Below, piece after piece: positions 33,207 through 45,469 of a DNA stretch of 64,000 nucleotides (position 1 is the first letter of the stretch; each line of letters begins with the position of its first letter). This DNA comes from Guyanagaster necrorhizus (lineage: Eukaryota; Basidiomycota; Agaricomycetes; Agaricales; Physalacriaceae): assembly GCF_019112545.1 (NCBI RefSeq), contig NW_025064882.1, positions 634,928-698,927 of the forward strand, given 5' to 3'. The translations under genes were made by a program, and so were the position numbers. A model generated the notes under the pieces. It was not told the origin of the DNA. It did no database searches and worked only from the letters and a program-made list of their open reading frames with translations.

Positions 33207-36200
33207 TCATATGTGGGCTTCCTCCAGATCCTGCTCTGCCAGCTCTCGTATCCGGTAGTATACATCATTCAACTCTAGATCACCCAACGTGTCGCACTCG
33301 AACGTATAATCCTGCACGATGCTCTCAACCTCGTCAGTCGGCTTACCCGGCCATCTTGATGAGACTTCTTCAGCGGTCGGTATTATCAGCGACACATCCG
33401 GGATAGTCTCGTACCCGTCCGGTTGATCGGTTCGTGTAAGGATATGACAAAACGTGGTATACAAAGCCGTGCTACGGAAGCGTTCACTGAGCTCGCTATC
33501 GGAAACATTAGCTGTTTGCCGAATGGTGTTCCAGCTGAAAACCAAATGAATTTTACGAGACTTGGTACTGTTAAAAACATACTCATCATGAATGTATATG
33601 CGCCTCCATACAGTTCTGAAGGCAGATGTTTTTCGGGCATGAGGAACATTCTATCGTCAAGATTATGAGTCTCGGACAACCAGTACAAAACGTCACATAC
33701 CTGAACTCCTGCAAGTAGGTGGAGTGCCATGGCAAAGTCACCAAGTGTCTCATTGTTATCTTTAAGAGACAATGTGTCCACCGCGTCCTCAATTGACAGA
33801 ACCTTTCCTTGCAATACGTTCCGAACAAGATCTTTGAATACCTATGGCAGTGGTCAAAGTATATTTAGAGGGAAAAGCTTTGCAACACACCCGCGTCAAT
33901 GCTGGCCGATCAGACAGACGAGAGGCCTTCTGCTTAATGATAGCGTCTGTCTGGCTATCAAGAGACTGTCGACCTTTCAGTGTCTCAAGCACAGCATTGA
34001 ACTCCTCAAGCAGGCTCTCATGAACACTAACAAAATCAAGGCCATCGTGGAAGGCTGCAAAAATCTGTTAATTGATTGTATTCTTGACACTTGATGATAA
34101 TGACGAACCATCTGAAATGTCCTCGTCGGAGGGTGCTAAAGTCTCTTGTTCATGAGCAAGGTGCGACAATTTGCCAATACTGAGCATAAGCTAAAGGTAA
34201 AGAATGAGTCTATGTTTTACAAAGTAACGACTCCATCCTACCTGTTTTGCGGCCAAATTGGTAGCTTCGCCTGACTCGAGTAGTAGTGCGCGAGCCACTG
34301 CGGCGTACCTTCCGTGGCCCAAATCATGTATCCATGATATCAGCGGATTAGCATTATCAGCGAAGAACTTGTCCATGTATCCTGTGTGGGATTCGCTGAG
34401 AGAGAACAACACTCGCAATTCGCCTTATGGTCGCATCGTCAGCATTGGTCTGGCTCGGCAAACTTTCTTACCATGCTGGATATACCATCGGTAAAGCTCT
34501 GTCGCAAACTCATCTTTGTATAACTCGATATAGTTCTGGATTCGGAGCACATTGGGATTTTGCTCGGGGGGATAAACAGTCTCCCTGTGGCATAATGCTG
34601 CCAAACTTGTGAAGTCACGATATTTCTCGGCAAGAGCAAATGCGGCTGCTGCGTGTCCATTTTTTCCTATTTTAAGGGATCAGCAAGACATGGATTTGTT
34701 CCAAAGGATACACTGACTCAAGGTCTCCAGCACCTCTGGCCGCAAATGAGTGAAATTGTTTAGAAGTACCAGACCCTCCTGTTCTATGCCTGTTTCTTCG
34801 GACCTAGGTTAAGGTTAGTTGGCCCTATTACGATTTTATATTTCAATAAGATAGACCTTGATAAATAATCTAACCGTTCTTGCATACATGCAAAGAGTAT
34901 GGCAGCGAGTTCAGACAGTTGTTCTGTTGTTTCATCGTCTGTTACAGCATGCCCTACACTTGTAGTCACTGATTCAACTAGTCGTGTTGTTGCATCAAAC
35001 AGTCCCTGGACGACATTAATGATGTTCGGGTCGCTCGTCCATGGGTTTATCATGGGAAGATCGATGCCGTAGACGCCCTGATTATATTCCCGGTAGTCAA
35101 GTGCCGACCTCAGTACCGTCTGGTCACAGTCAACTGCTGAACAGAACTAAAACAAAGAGCAACTCACTAATACAACACGATTGGCCTCAGCTATGAACTC
35201 TCCGGTATTGCCACCTGTGGCTTGTGCGAGCTTTAGTGTTATGTCGGGTGTCCGTTGAATCAGTATCCCTATGTCAGCTACGTGGATACGGAAGAACGTC
35301 CGTATCACATCTTCGTGATGCCCTTCTTGGATATCATTCATGTAAGACAGGACAGTATCATGGAGCACGCTATGGCTTGGATGACTCGCACTATTAAACG
35401 TTGACATTTTTAATTTGTGAGCAGGGCACTTAACTTTAAGAATCATGATTGACAAACCTAAGAAAATCGTTGTGCTGTACCCATAACTGATGTGAAGCGT
35501 ACAGTTTTTCGGCATCTGCCGCTAGATTTTGCCGACTTTTCTGGGATATCTGTACTCGAAACAAGCATATAAATGGAATGCTACTAAGATGGTATCGTTG
35601 CAGACCTTTCCGAGGACAGAATTGTCATTGATGAAATGTATCAAAAAGCTGAGTCGTTCCTTGCGGCTAGTCAGGTGAGCACTCAGATCATGATTTCTTT
35701 GTACCAAAACAGGATCTATGAACGCATTAACGAGAATTCCAGAGCTCGAAAGAGGAGGATTACCTGACTGCAATATGGCTTGGCTTAATTGTTCGGCACC
35801 TCGCATCAAACTTTCTTCGTCAATATCAGGAGGGAAGGTAAAGGTCAATGGGTTCTGCAGCAAGTTGAAGAAAGAAAATCCGATAAGATTGTCGCCACTC
35901 ACGTTCGGAAGGGAGCCGTATAATACTGCCTGCGTCATGACAGATTTGATCGAGTTAACGGGTCCGGTCCTAGGCGAATGAGCATTCATTACTTTGGAAA
36001 GAGATAGATTGAATAAACGTACTGCAAGTTTACAGTCTTGACTTTGTCCATATCGATATGAACTTTCATCATGATTGCCGCCGTCAGGATGAGGATAGTG
36101 CTGTCTGAATGTGTGATACCAACACCCAGCGTCCGATCTGCCTTAGCTTTGAGCTCCAACCTATCTCTGTATTCAGACTCTGAGAGAACGATTAGCCACG

Positions 36201-38020
36201 TCAGACGACAAGGCATACGAACTGTGTTACCTGTGGCACAAAGAGCAATTGCATCTCCAAACTGGATGACCACGAGTTTCCCGTCCAGGATTAGCTGAAG
36301 TCTAGGATGCATGGGAGCACTGGAAGATGAGGTCTGCCAACGTTTCCAGCATCAATCACACAGGGTCCATAAGCATATAATAAAAAACCTACACTTTGGT
36401 ACGGGACGCCTCTCACACTGTCCACAGTAAATACATCGTTGGACAGTGTAAGATGAACCAATGAATAAATTCGTCTGATTCCACCCATATCCATGTTCTT
36501 ATAGACATGCTCCTCCTCAACGCCGGCATATGACAGCAAAACAACAAGCCTCCCCTGCCTGAGACAATGTGTTTAACCCCAGCCAAATACGAGCAGATCA
36601 AATGACTTGCCTGTCAATGGCAATGTCCAACAATTCCAGATCCATGTTGGCATCATCTTGTGCCACACTACTTCCAAAAGCGTCCCTCAGGGCAGCCCGT
36701 ATAATTTCTGAAACCTCGTCATCACGAACAATGTCTTCCCAGCCCTCTGCCTTGAGCTCCCATAACTGGATTCTAGTGTCGATCAGAGCCCATACTTCTC
36801 CTCCGTCAACGGTTGCGCGACCAAGGGCGAGGGCACTGATATTCCCAGGTTCAGACACTAGAGGCGCTTTAGATCCAGAAGATGCGAAAAAAGAAGAATA
36901 AAGGCGGGTGAGCGACAGAGAAGATGTAGGACGCGCGAATGCGTGAGACGTCAAATGGAGGTTCCCCCCAGAGGATGTCAACATGAGTCGAAAAAGAACA
37001 CCAGAGGTGGTCGAGGCAATATAGGTTTGGGGCTAGTGATAACTCTATTAAGTGAACTGTTGCTGTAGTCGATAAAAGAAGGTCTCACGTCAACGCGAAT
37101 TAAATTTGTGACCAACTCATCCGGGGAGAGGCTGAGCGTAATGGACGAAAAGTGGTCTCCGCCTGCAAGACCAATGCCGATACTATCCCACATTCGTATT
37201 TCTCCAGAAGGTGACATAAGGATAAGGCCGGGTTCACGCGAGGTGCCATAGCTACTGTAAGGAATGAGGCCGTAGAAAGGTGGAGATGTCTGGTTGGGAT
37301 CTTGGGGACAACGAAAGATGTAACATGTGGGAGTTCCCCTGATGGCCTGCAAAGATAAGTTACGAGGCGAAGCAAATAAAACGCGACTGGTGCACCTGTG
37401 AATGTTGCCACACATAGCACGTCTGACTCGAAGCCACCAGAGCAAACCCGGTCAAGGTGTCAATTCCACCAGTATATTCGCCACCGTAAAAATCTAGTGT
37501 AGGAATAAAAATCCTTCCAAATAAATGGTTGAAGAAAGAGCACACCTGCCTGCTTCAGCACCATCACCACTTCGACTGGTAAATTGGCATAGAATGACAC
37601 GGCAAGCTGCTCAGACTTGGCTAGGTAAGCGACGCCGGTGGACCTTACTGTAGTTCTGTCTGAAGACAGGGAGTTTCCTTCGTCGATATCCATGGCAGAA
37701 TCTACAGAGGTGCGCGAATCGTTGATAAAAGAGCCAGTGTCCGACGCGTTGATCGGCGTGCCCAGTCGGCTGTTATTCACGGGAAATTTTGTGTTTCCCG
37801 GAGACATAGGTGCTTGGCGGAGACGTGCTGAGCGACGCGGAGCTGGAGAAGGTGAGAATGTCGCCATTCTAGCGCGGCGGTCGACCGACAAAAGTTTTTG
37901 TTGGGACAAGACAAAACGGTGTTTGCCGATGATTGGCGCAATAGACTCGAGCCACTCCCGGGACCCCAGCTCGGTGTCCATTATGGGGTGAAGAAGACTT
38001 GGACCTGGACGCGATGGCAT
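33207..38020 (-). CDS. NUP133: nucleoporin NUP133
   Basis: A scaffold subunit of the Nup84/Nup107 Y-complex of the nuclear pore. The long minus-strand gene reads through about 18 exons without a stop. The N-terminus holds PAPRRSARLRQAP and a beta-propeller region (TGFALVASSQTCYVWQH, PGLILMSPSGEIRMWDS, ISALALGRATVDGGEVWAL). The C-terminal half is an alpha-helical stack (DIDEESLMRGAEQLSQAI, LSFLIHFINDNSVLGK, FALAEKYRDFTSLAALCH, YIELYKDEFATELYRWYI, NVSDSELSERFRSTALY). It ends EQDLEEAHI. The start could be ATG 38020 or the internal ATG 37867 (MATFSPSPAPRRSARL), which looks more like the usual N-terminus. One intron, 36559-36610, has a GC donor of perfect consensus. Confidence 0.85.
36559..36610 (-). 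other. GC-AG intron in NUP133
   Basis: On the minus strand the exon ends GACAG and the intron starts gcaagtcatt and ends ctcag (52 bases), joining AIDR to QGRLVVLLSYAG. AG|gcaagt is the textbook GC-donor consensus. Confidence 0.75.
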
Positions 38021-38795
38021 TGGACTCTTGCTCTTCAGGGATCATTTCACTAATTTTAGGTATATGTTGGTTATTTTCTTAAGTTATCGTATTCGCTTGC
38101 ATCTCCTAAACAATGACCGTAAAGGTAACCGTGACCGTAGCTACCACCTTTGCAGTTCTGCCTATGTTTAGGCTGTTACCCAACTCCCTGAAAAATGGCG
38201 CTGGCACCAGTCCTTCAAGTGATTCGATGGCATAGTTAGTATACGTCCAATGTGTCTTGATTCTCGATACATAGGAATGTTCGGTACATCTATAACCTCA
38301 TATTATAGTAATTGGCCAGCACCGGATAAGGGTATTTTCTTGCCACTAACGGCCATTCCTTACGTTTCACCTTCAGTTCTCTTCCTATCATATTATCTCT
38401 TCACCAACGAAGGGTGGCAAATAGCGGTATAATCTTTCGAAACGGAGTCCTTCACTTACCAGATAAGACGCAGTTTGTAAGTATACACCTTCAGAGGAGG
38501 ACTCAGGTTCTGCCTGGACCGTGTCGTGTTTTGCTGCCTACCAATCTAGTTCCACAGATATCGCGTTGACTGCGACGAAAATTGGACAACATGCAATGCA
38601 CTTAGGATTGTAGAATCGATTGGTGCGAAATTCAAACATACAACCGTGTGAAGAACAGACGTATACTGTAAAGGTGCTCCGGAAAAAACCAAAAAAATGA
38701 ATGATCAAAAGGCCTATGATGAATGTGTCAGAAGTGAGGGAACGCGAAAACAACACCAGAGCAAAAGAAGCAAGGTGGCCGTCTCAATAATTTGA
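38021..38795. other. intergenic, no gene seen
   Basis: Upstream of NUP133 and downstream of the next minus-strand gene. Only unconvincing short frames are present. Confidence 0.5.
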
Positions 38796-40823
38796 TCAGG
38801 CGTCCAAAGTAAGCTGCAAGATGCGTTGTCCGACTTTGGACGCAAGATCGGACAATGCCAGAACCTCTCGAGGAGAAACGGTTTCGAAGTGGGAGCTGCC
38901 GCAAACGCGGTCGCGCAAGCTAGGCGCCATGCGAGATGCTATTTCCCACAGGATAACATCCAACGATGTCGTTGAATGGGACGGATACTGGGCAAACGAA
39001 TCAGTGGACGTGATTTGGAAAAAGCGGACGTAAGACTGACTTGTGAGATTGGGAAAATCGGCTAATAGGCTCCTTCCCGATGCATCCTTGAATTTGATGA
39101 CGAAACTGACTTGTGCTCCCCTTTCATTTCGGTCCCTAGCCTGCAGAAGCCAAAGTTATTTGAGTATGATACAGGATTTTGAAATTAGCGAACCTTCATC
39201 CTGTCCTTCCATGCCTGCAATCGTTTCGTATCATTTTCTTTCGCGGTGTGCATCTGAGAAGGATCAAATTCGATCTACAAATACACCGATAAAGGCTACA
39301 TTCTGAAAATAAGTGAGAAAAGTGCGCACCTTGTAAGAGCCACAAGAAGACCAGATCGTGGTTGTTGCGGTTTGGTAGAAGCTCGTGACATCGCTGGACT
39401 GCATAGATCCAAAATCGAAGGTTGACCCACCTGATACCTGGCTTCCCAGCTTCGCGGCACCTCGCAGGGCGGTTATAGTAGCTGAAAGGGCACTGCAGTT
39501 GATATACGCATTAGAGGCAAATATAAGTATGAGAAAAATATGCACAGATTCGTCTACAGGCTTTCGTTATAGCTTCGGCTTCGTCGTGCGGTAATGGTTA
39601 ATTAACGTATTACAATGCTGCACCAAGATCAGGGTCTGGAGGTAGTAGGGTGGTCTGATTTTTCCAGATAGCTCTTGGGAATCCCAGTGTCTTGGGGAGG
39701 GTCTGCACCGAATTTTGTTTAATCGCAGTCATTGTCGTAACGCGACAATATACCTTCACCGAGACTTTCACTGAGAAGAAGGACATTGGTATACTTCTCC
39801 TGCATTACAGATAGATGCGATTGGTCGAAATTGACAGATATGTATTTCATTAGCCTACCCGATTTGTTAGAAATCGATTCAGGAATTACAGCAGTAATAA
39901 AACATACTCGTGTGCTTTGGAAGTCACCGCAGGAGATCCAAGACGCTCACGAATCCGAGTCACGGACGTATTGATGGTAACCTCGGTCAAACCATTGACA
40001 GGAATAGCGGATTTGATTGCAATAACGATGAGTTCCTAAGACAAAGGCGATTTCAATACTGACATCTCAGCAAGCAGGCGTGATGACTACATACGTCTAA
40101 CTGGCAGCTCTGGAACTTGGACGGAATTACTTGTAGCTCCCTTTGAATCGAAACAAGCTGAGTGTACCCGCCAGCAGAGAACTTGGCCTGGTTCCCCGCC
40201 AGACGGCGTTCCAATGCTCAAACCAGGTTATCCATGAACGCGTTATCGTCATGCCTCGCCGCTTGTGCAACATCTTCCGCCGTGACGGTTTGCGCCAGTG
40301 ACTGTAGATACATGAGAGGCTAAAACTTGAGGAACAATTGCACATGTACGTACTTGGGATGCTTTCTTGGAGCAGACAGAGGATAGGGAGTCTTTGATTT
40401 TCTGGCGGTCAATATCCCAAAAAACTGCACCCTCCACCCACTCGCTTATTTCAACTGTATCTATCAAGGTTCAACACAAGAGGTGTCGGTAACCTCGGAA
40501 ATAGATAAAAAAAGGCTGTGCGCTTTATCAAAATGATTCGATAGTAATCATGATACAAATGCATACTCTTCGAGAGGTTCGATCATAACGGTGTATTCAT
40601 CGTAGCTGGTCCAGCTATCTTCAGTGATGGATTTTTGGATGAGGAAATCGATATGGTCACATAAGTCCCGAGACCTCGAGATCAAGGTGCAAAAGGTATG
40701 GGAACTTTGTCAAAGGTAGGAAGCACATAGTTCGTGAGCTAGAATATCAATGAGGGATTTGATCACGTCTATAGCAGGGAAAGCGACGTTATTGAGCTTC
40801 GTCAGATGGTCGTAGAGAGACAT
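38796..40823 (-). pseudogene. unrecognised gene interrupted by two TGA codons
   Basis: From ATG 40823 (MSLYDHLTKLNNVAFPAIDV) to TGA 38796-38798, a chain of exons with good splice sites gives a coherent protein. It includes DLCDHIDFLIQKSITEDSW, DTVEISEWVEGAVFWDIDRQ, AGGYTQLVSIQRELQVIPSK, TLPKTLGFPRAIWKNQTTLL, FALSATITALRGAAKLGSQ, TAKENDTKRLQAWKDRMK and SHFETVSPREVLALSDL. Two in-frame TGA codons break it, at 40710-40712 (between ASYL and QSSHTF) and at 40218-40220 (before ALERRLAGNQAKF). A 36-base GT-AG excision around the second stop is formally possible but would remove strongly coding-like sequence. I do not recognise the family. Either it is a recent pseudogene or the 5' model is wrong. Confidence 0.5.
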
Positions 40824-41989
40824 TGTGGAAAAGACAGATCCGTAGAGCAAAGTCTGAGGAAGCACAGAGCCAGCCTTTTATCAACAAGTGGAAAGCGCAC
40901 TCGAAGGATATGCTTGTGACTAACAGAAGTAATTGCATGCGTAAAGGGTCAAAAGGCGCTGTACAATCAATTCGTGTTCGAAAATTCAAATTTGAGCCAA
41001 ATGAAAGTCCAACGCTTCACAGAGATAGCATACTCCTTTCCACAACGGAACCATGGCAGGGATGTCACACACGCGTCTTGGAAAGCCAGGACAGGTGGAA
41101 TGGATATTGTTCTACAAAAGGGAGTAATTTGAACGGGCAAGTAACGTAAAACATTTACGAAGCACACCATTTCACGATGAACATCACCTGGATTTCACTC
41201 CGATGAGGAAAACCTAATGCGCTGTATGGTGCTCGTGTTTTATGAAACGATCAGGTTTTCGTGAGAAGTTTTCGCTTTTCCTCTACCGGAAACCGGCATG
41301 CAGAGACTTCGTCGCTGGGTCAGCTTTGCCAAAAACCCTTTAGGAGACAAGTCTCTTCCATCGCCTCTCTCCCTCGGAGTGCCTCCGGCCGCGTAAACAA
41401 AAATTTTCGACGCAGTGCTGCTTACACCAGTCGCGCTCATCTTTCTCAGTCCAGTGAAATCGTCTGTTTCAAACATCATCAGATATCCGCGGGATCTGCT
41501 GTCATAGATGATCCCCATTCAAATAAGCCACTCACATTCTTACGCCCCAATTTAGGGTTATACGTCAGGCACAGAGGGCGCTGGACGTAGGTAAGCAAGG
41601 AGCGAAGCAATTGGAAGTCTCCCAAAAATGCAGGAAAGCTGTAAAAGCTATCTTGAAGGCAAACGAACAACTTAAGCTTGAGTGTGTGAGTATGGCTGGT
41701 TTTTATACAAGGTATTAATTTGGTATCCTGCAGCTTCGCGGCATCGAATAACGTATGGTAGAAGCAATAGAAAAAGATGACTATGTTCATACTCAATGTT
41801 CGTCGTTCGTCAAGAAACATTTGGTAAGAGACACTTCATGCGCGAGCAACTGCCTTTCGCCTGAAGGATTCTTCAGAAGCGTTCCTCAGTTGATAAAACC
41901 CCTCGTATCAAGGTTGACATCAGAGTGCGGAAGGATGATATTCAAAATGAATCTGACCAACAGATAATCGAAGGTTCGTAGCATTGACT
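40824..41989. other. no confident gene; scattered coding-like frames
   Basis: Minus-strand 41240-41518 (FETDDFTGLRKMSATG) and plus-strand 41860-41975 (VDIRVRKDDIQNESDQQIIE) look coding-like but could not be joined to a start or to each other. This may be decayed gene sequence or a missed multi-exon gene. Confidence 0.35.
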
Positions 41990-42582
41990 AGTAAGATATC
42001 CAAGGCGGCAACTGATCCCAAGGTCCATGGGTGGTCAGTCGTCGGTTGCAGAGCAAACGATACCTTAGATATCGTCCTGCTGTCGATGAGATTGGATATC
42101 AGTAGTCCTCAATTACGAGACAATCCCCATTTCTACGATCGGTTATTGCCCCAAACCCTCCAAGGAGTCGAAAGCTTGGCAAAGAGATTCCTTCCTTTCC
42201 ACAGCGTCCTTTCCGACCTAGACATCCCACAAGGAGTAAATTACCTGGTGTTGTACTGTCTGCCTGATACTATCCTGCTCCGCGCCGTTACAGTACGGAG
42301 GTCCTTTGGTAATATCTGGAATGTAAATGGGAGTTTCATCTTGAAAGGTCATGAATTTTATTGTCTTATCTATAGCACGCTAACTGTCGTTTTTCAGATA
42401 CCGTTGGAGGCCATCACAAACCGGCTGAGATATTCAAGGATATCTCTCTTGCCAATGCCGAAATCATCAGAAAACCCTTGCGATCGAATTCAGGGTCCGT
42501 AATGAAGACCAGTGAGTGGTACGCACTACTACAGAGGGTGTGCACAGGTCTTTCAGAGATGAGTCAGGGATATGTTGGATAG
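41990..42582 (+). CDS. hypothetical protein, 5' end not found
   Basis: Two exons join in frame: one reading KAATDPKVHGWSVVGCRAND to TVRRSF, then after an intron with donor gtaata and acceptor tttttcag, DTVGGHHKPAEIFKDISL to EMSQGYVG and TAG at 42580-42582. About 190 residues are visible. There is no in-frame ATG before the first exon, so at least one upstream exon is missing or lost. The composition is mildly hydrophobic in the middle (VNYLVLYCLPDTILLRAV). I see no known domain. Confidence 0.4.
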
Positions 42583-43652
42583 TCGAAGCACCCGGTGAGC
42601 AGTCTTCTAATTCTTCTACCCGGATCCCTATTACAATGCCGGTACCCCATGTTTCATCAAGCACCGAGAGTCTCTCCAATACAGTCGCCAACAGAACATC
42701 TGTCTGTCCATTTCTTTCTGTGGTGTTCAAGCTATCTGACCAGATGGCTATCAGACCCTTGTTTTGCAGCCAGCCTCAGCGGTTGGCAGTTCCGTCCCAG
42801 GGATGGCAAGAAAGTCTGCGCGTGCGCCATGGTTCAAGGCATTGGTATCAAAGTTTAATGGGACGTCGTCGGCTACTTAGTGGTAGTTGGTTCAAGTTAC
42901 AGTATACGGGTGTTGCCGCCCCGGCGGTCGGCTGGCAATGCCCGATATCCGTCTTGGGCGAGGCTGAAATGAGAAGTCCGGTTGTCCGGGCATACACTAA
43001 AAAGTACCTATACCTCCAGTATCTTATACATTGTCTTTGTAATTTACTAATTGTATCTGCACACACAGAGATATTAGACTGTTTTCCCCCAAGCGGGAAT
43101 AAACATGATGACAGCACACTTACTGAGTAACCGGCATCTCGGTGAACCGGCCATCTAGAAAAATTCAGAGCCTCCCCGGCACGGAAGGATGAACACAAAG
43201 TTACAAATTTCAGATAAATAATAGGCATTATAAATAACTGTTTAATTCGCAGCCAATTTAAGTAAAGCTCTGTGTTGTTTTCTTTTCGGATTCTCGGCAG
43301 CCAACCAGGGAACGTCCCTTTTCCCCAAGAAATCAACATTCTCGTCTCTACTACATACACTGAATTCTTGTCCTTAATCATCCATAATTCCCCTACCCGA
43401 ACTGGTCGCACTCGGACAGTGTCCCGTTCCGGTCATTTCAGCCTCGTTCTAACATCGACAAACTTTGATGTTTCCCATCCTCGTAACGGGAGGATCTACC
43501 AGAGGCGTCGACTGAAGACTGTAGCACTGAGTAACAAAGACTTGTGAGTCGTTATTACGCTGCCTCATCTATCGTTCAGGCCATGCTCATCCGTTTGTTT
43601 TGCAAGTTCAGCAATTATCGACATTTGGTTGCGGTTACTGCAAATTGTGCAA
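42583..43652. other. intergenic, no confident gene
   Basis: A long plus-strand open frame (42516-43130) exists but lacks motifs and overlaps the preceding exon in another frame. The right end is the upstream region of the AMACR gene. Confidence 0.45.
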
Positions 43653-45190
43653 ATGTCGCTTTCAGGTCTAAGAGTGATTGAAGTAAACAATTTTGTTATA
43701 GCTCTCAAACACGTCTCACAAACCGTCGTCCAAGTTCGCGGGTCTTGCTCCCGCACCTTTTGCCGGTCTCGTCTTAGCTGACAACGGCGCCGATGTCATA
43801 CGCATTGACAAGTGTTCTTCGGTATCTAATGATGTTCTGTGCAGAGGGAAGCGCTCGCTTGCTGTTAACCTGAAAACTGCTAGCGGGAGAAATGTTGCAA
43901 AGAACTTAATTGCCTCAGCGGATGTCCTCATCGATCCATTTCGTCCTGGGGTAATGGAGAAGCTGGGATTGGGTCCGGAGGTGTTTGTAGCACGGGAGGG
44001 ATTGAATAACAGGCTAATATATGCTCGCATTGTTGGGTGAGTTGGCGATGTCGTGTCATGATATCCAGTTTTCAAATTTCTTTTCAGGTTTTCGAGGTCT
44101 GGTACTTAAAACTTCTTCCATGGGGTGTATCGCAGTACCGACTCGTCATCTAGGTCCGCACAAGGATATGGCTGGTATATGTTCCCATGGGATACCTAAC
44201 CATCACTCTTTCTACTAATGCTTTCTTAGGCCATGACATTAATTATCTAGCTCTCAGCGGAATTTTATCGGTCGGCCTATCATACTCGTTCTCATACATA
44301 CTGACATATGAATTATAAACAGATACTACCCGGAACACCTGAAAAACCAGAATTTCCTCTCAATATCCTCGCCGACTTTGCCGGGGGAGGCCTTACTTGT
44401 GCATTAGGGATTCTTCTAGCCCTTATCGAGCGCAGTAAATCAGGACTTGGCCAAGTTGTAGACACGGACATGGTACACTATGACTCTTGGGTTCTATGTC
44501 CGTTTTATCTTACTTTCTAGGTCTCTGGCGTTCGATATCTATCATCGTTTCCCCTCCTACTTTCCATGGCTCGAGTGGGGTTCTTTGGTGGTCCACGAGG
44601 GACGAACATTTTAGACGGTGGTGCACCCTTTTATGGTGTATATGCATGTAAAGATGGTGGATGGATGTCTGTTGGATGCCTTGAGCCTCAATTCTTTCAA
44701 ACCTTCTTGGAAATCTTCATGAAATCACTTCCGAAGAGCTTTTACGTTCAACTGGATGGCTGGGTTCCTACCACCGAAATTCAGCATAATCGAGAGGAAT
44801 GGCCGAAATTAAAGCACTTCCTTGAACAAGGCTTTCTTAGTGAAACAAGGCAGTACTGGACAGCGAGATTTCATGGTCAGTGATTGCTCTGACTATTGGC
44901 AGTAGGTATAGTACTCACTCTGAATCTTGAATTTAGGGACGGACGCATGCACGGTTCCAGTATTGACACTGTATGAAGCCGGTAAATTAGATGCCTCCGG
45001 TTCGTTGATTCCACAACCTCATCCACGAGTTGCGTCGCTTGAGCAAAAACCGTCGCTTAACGGTGACATTTTGACGCCGGGCAAGCATAGCAGCGACATT
45101 CTGAGAGAGATGGGCGTTTCCGATAGTATGTGGCAGCAGCTGTTACTTGATGGAGCAATTGAAGAGCCAATAATAAAGCATAAACTGTAG
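43653..45190 (+). CDS. alpha-methylacyl-CoA racemase / CoA-transferase family III
   Basis: An AMACR-type enzyme that converts (R)- to (S)-2-methylacyl-CoA so that branched fatty acids can enter beta-oxidation, in peroxisomes or mitochondria. Exons join from ATG 43653 ([10 protein letters not shown]) to TAG 45190. The family landmarks are [64 protein letters not shown] (catalytic His), [19 protein letters not shown] (catalytic Asp) and [16 protein letters not shown] (catalytic Glu). The end is PIIKHKL; a PTS1-like tripeptide (HKL) is possible but not canonical. A very short 34-base intron (44102-44135) is needed to join GFSRS to [14 protein letters not shown]. The gene lies directly upstream of, and in the same direction as, an acyl-CoA dehydrogenase. 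Confidence 0.88.
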
Positions 45191-45404
45191 CTTTGAATAC
45201 TTATGTATGATTTGTGAAAGTTAAACTCGGGTTCTGTGTCCTAGATACGAGTTCCGTGAGTATATAATGAAGCGGCCGCTATTAGGTTTGTACCATCCTC
45301 ATCCGGGTATTAGACGTCCGGATGCAGTTAGCACGAGGAGACGTTGGGTCGGCGAAATCACATGCAAACCGTTCCCGCTCTCCGAGTCCAAGTGCCGTGA
45401 TCAA

Positions 45405-45411
45405 TATAAAG
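45405..45411 (+). promoter_or_regulatory. TATA box of acyl-CoA dehydrogenase gene
   Basis: TATAAAG stands 65 bases before the ATG at 45470, with a C/T-rich leader and a consensus start context (ccaccATGG). Confidence 0.55.
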
Positions 45412-45469
45412 TGTCCGTGCTTGTATCATCGCCACCTCCTCCCTTTCCGCCCACACCTCCATTTCCACC

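Noticed and set aside
40218..40253. 36-base GT-AG intron that would remove the TGA at 40218
   Set aside because: Its excision would delete ALERRLAGNQ, which looks strongly coding and continues the downstream frame, and its donor (gtttga) is weak.
42516..43130. 204-residue plus-strand open frame
   Set aside because: It overlaps the coding exon at 42395-42582 in a different frame, has no domain, and its composition looks random.
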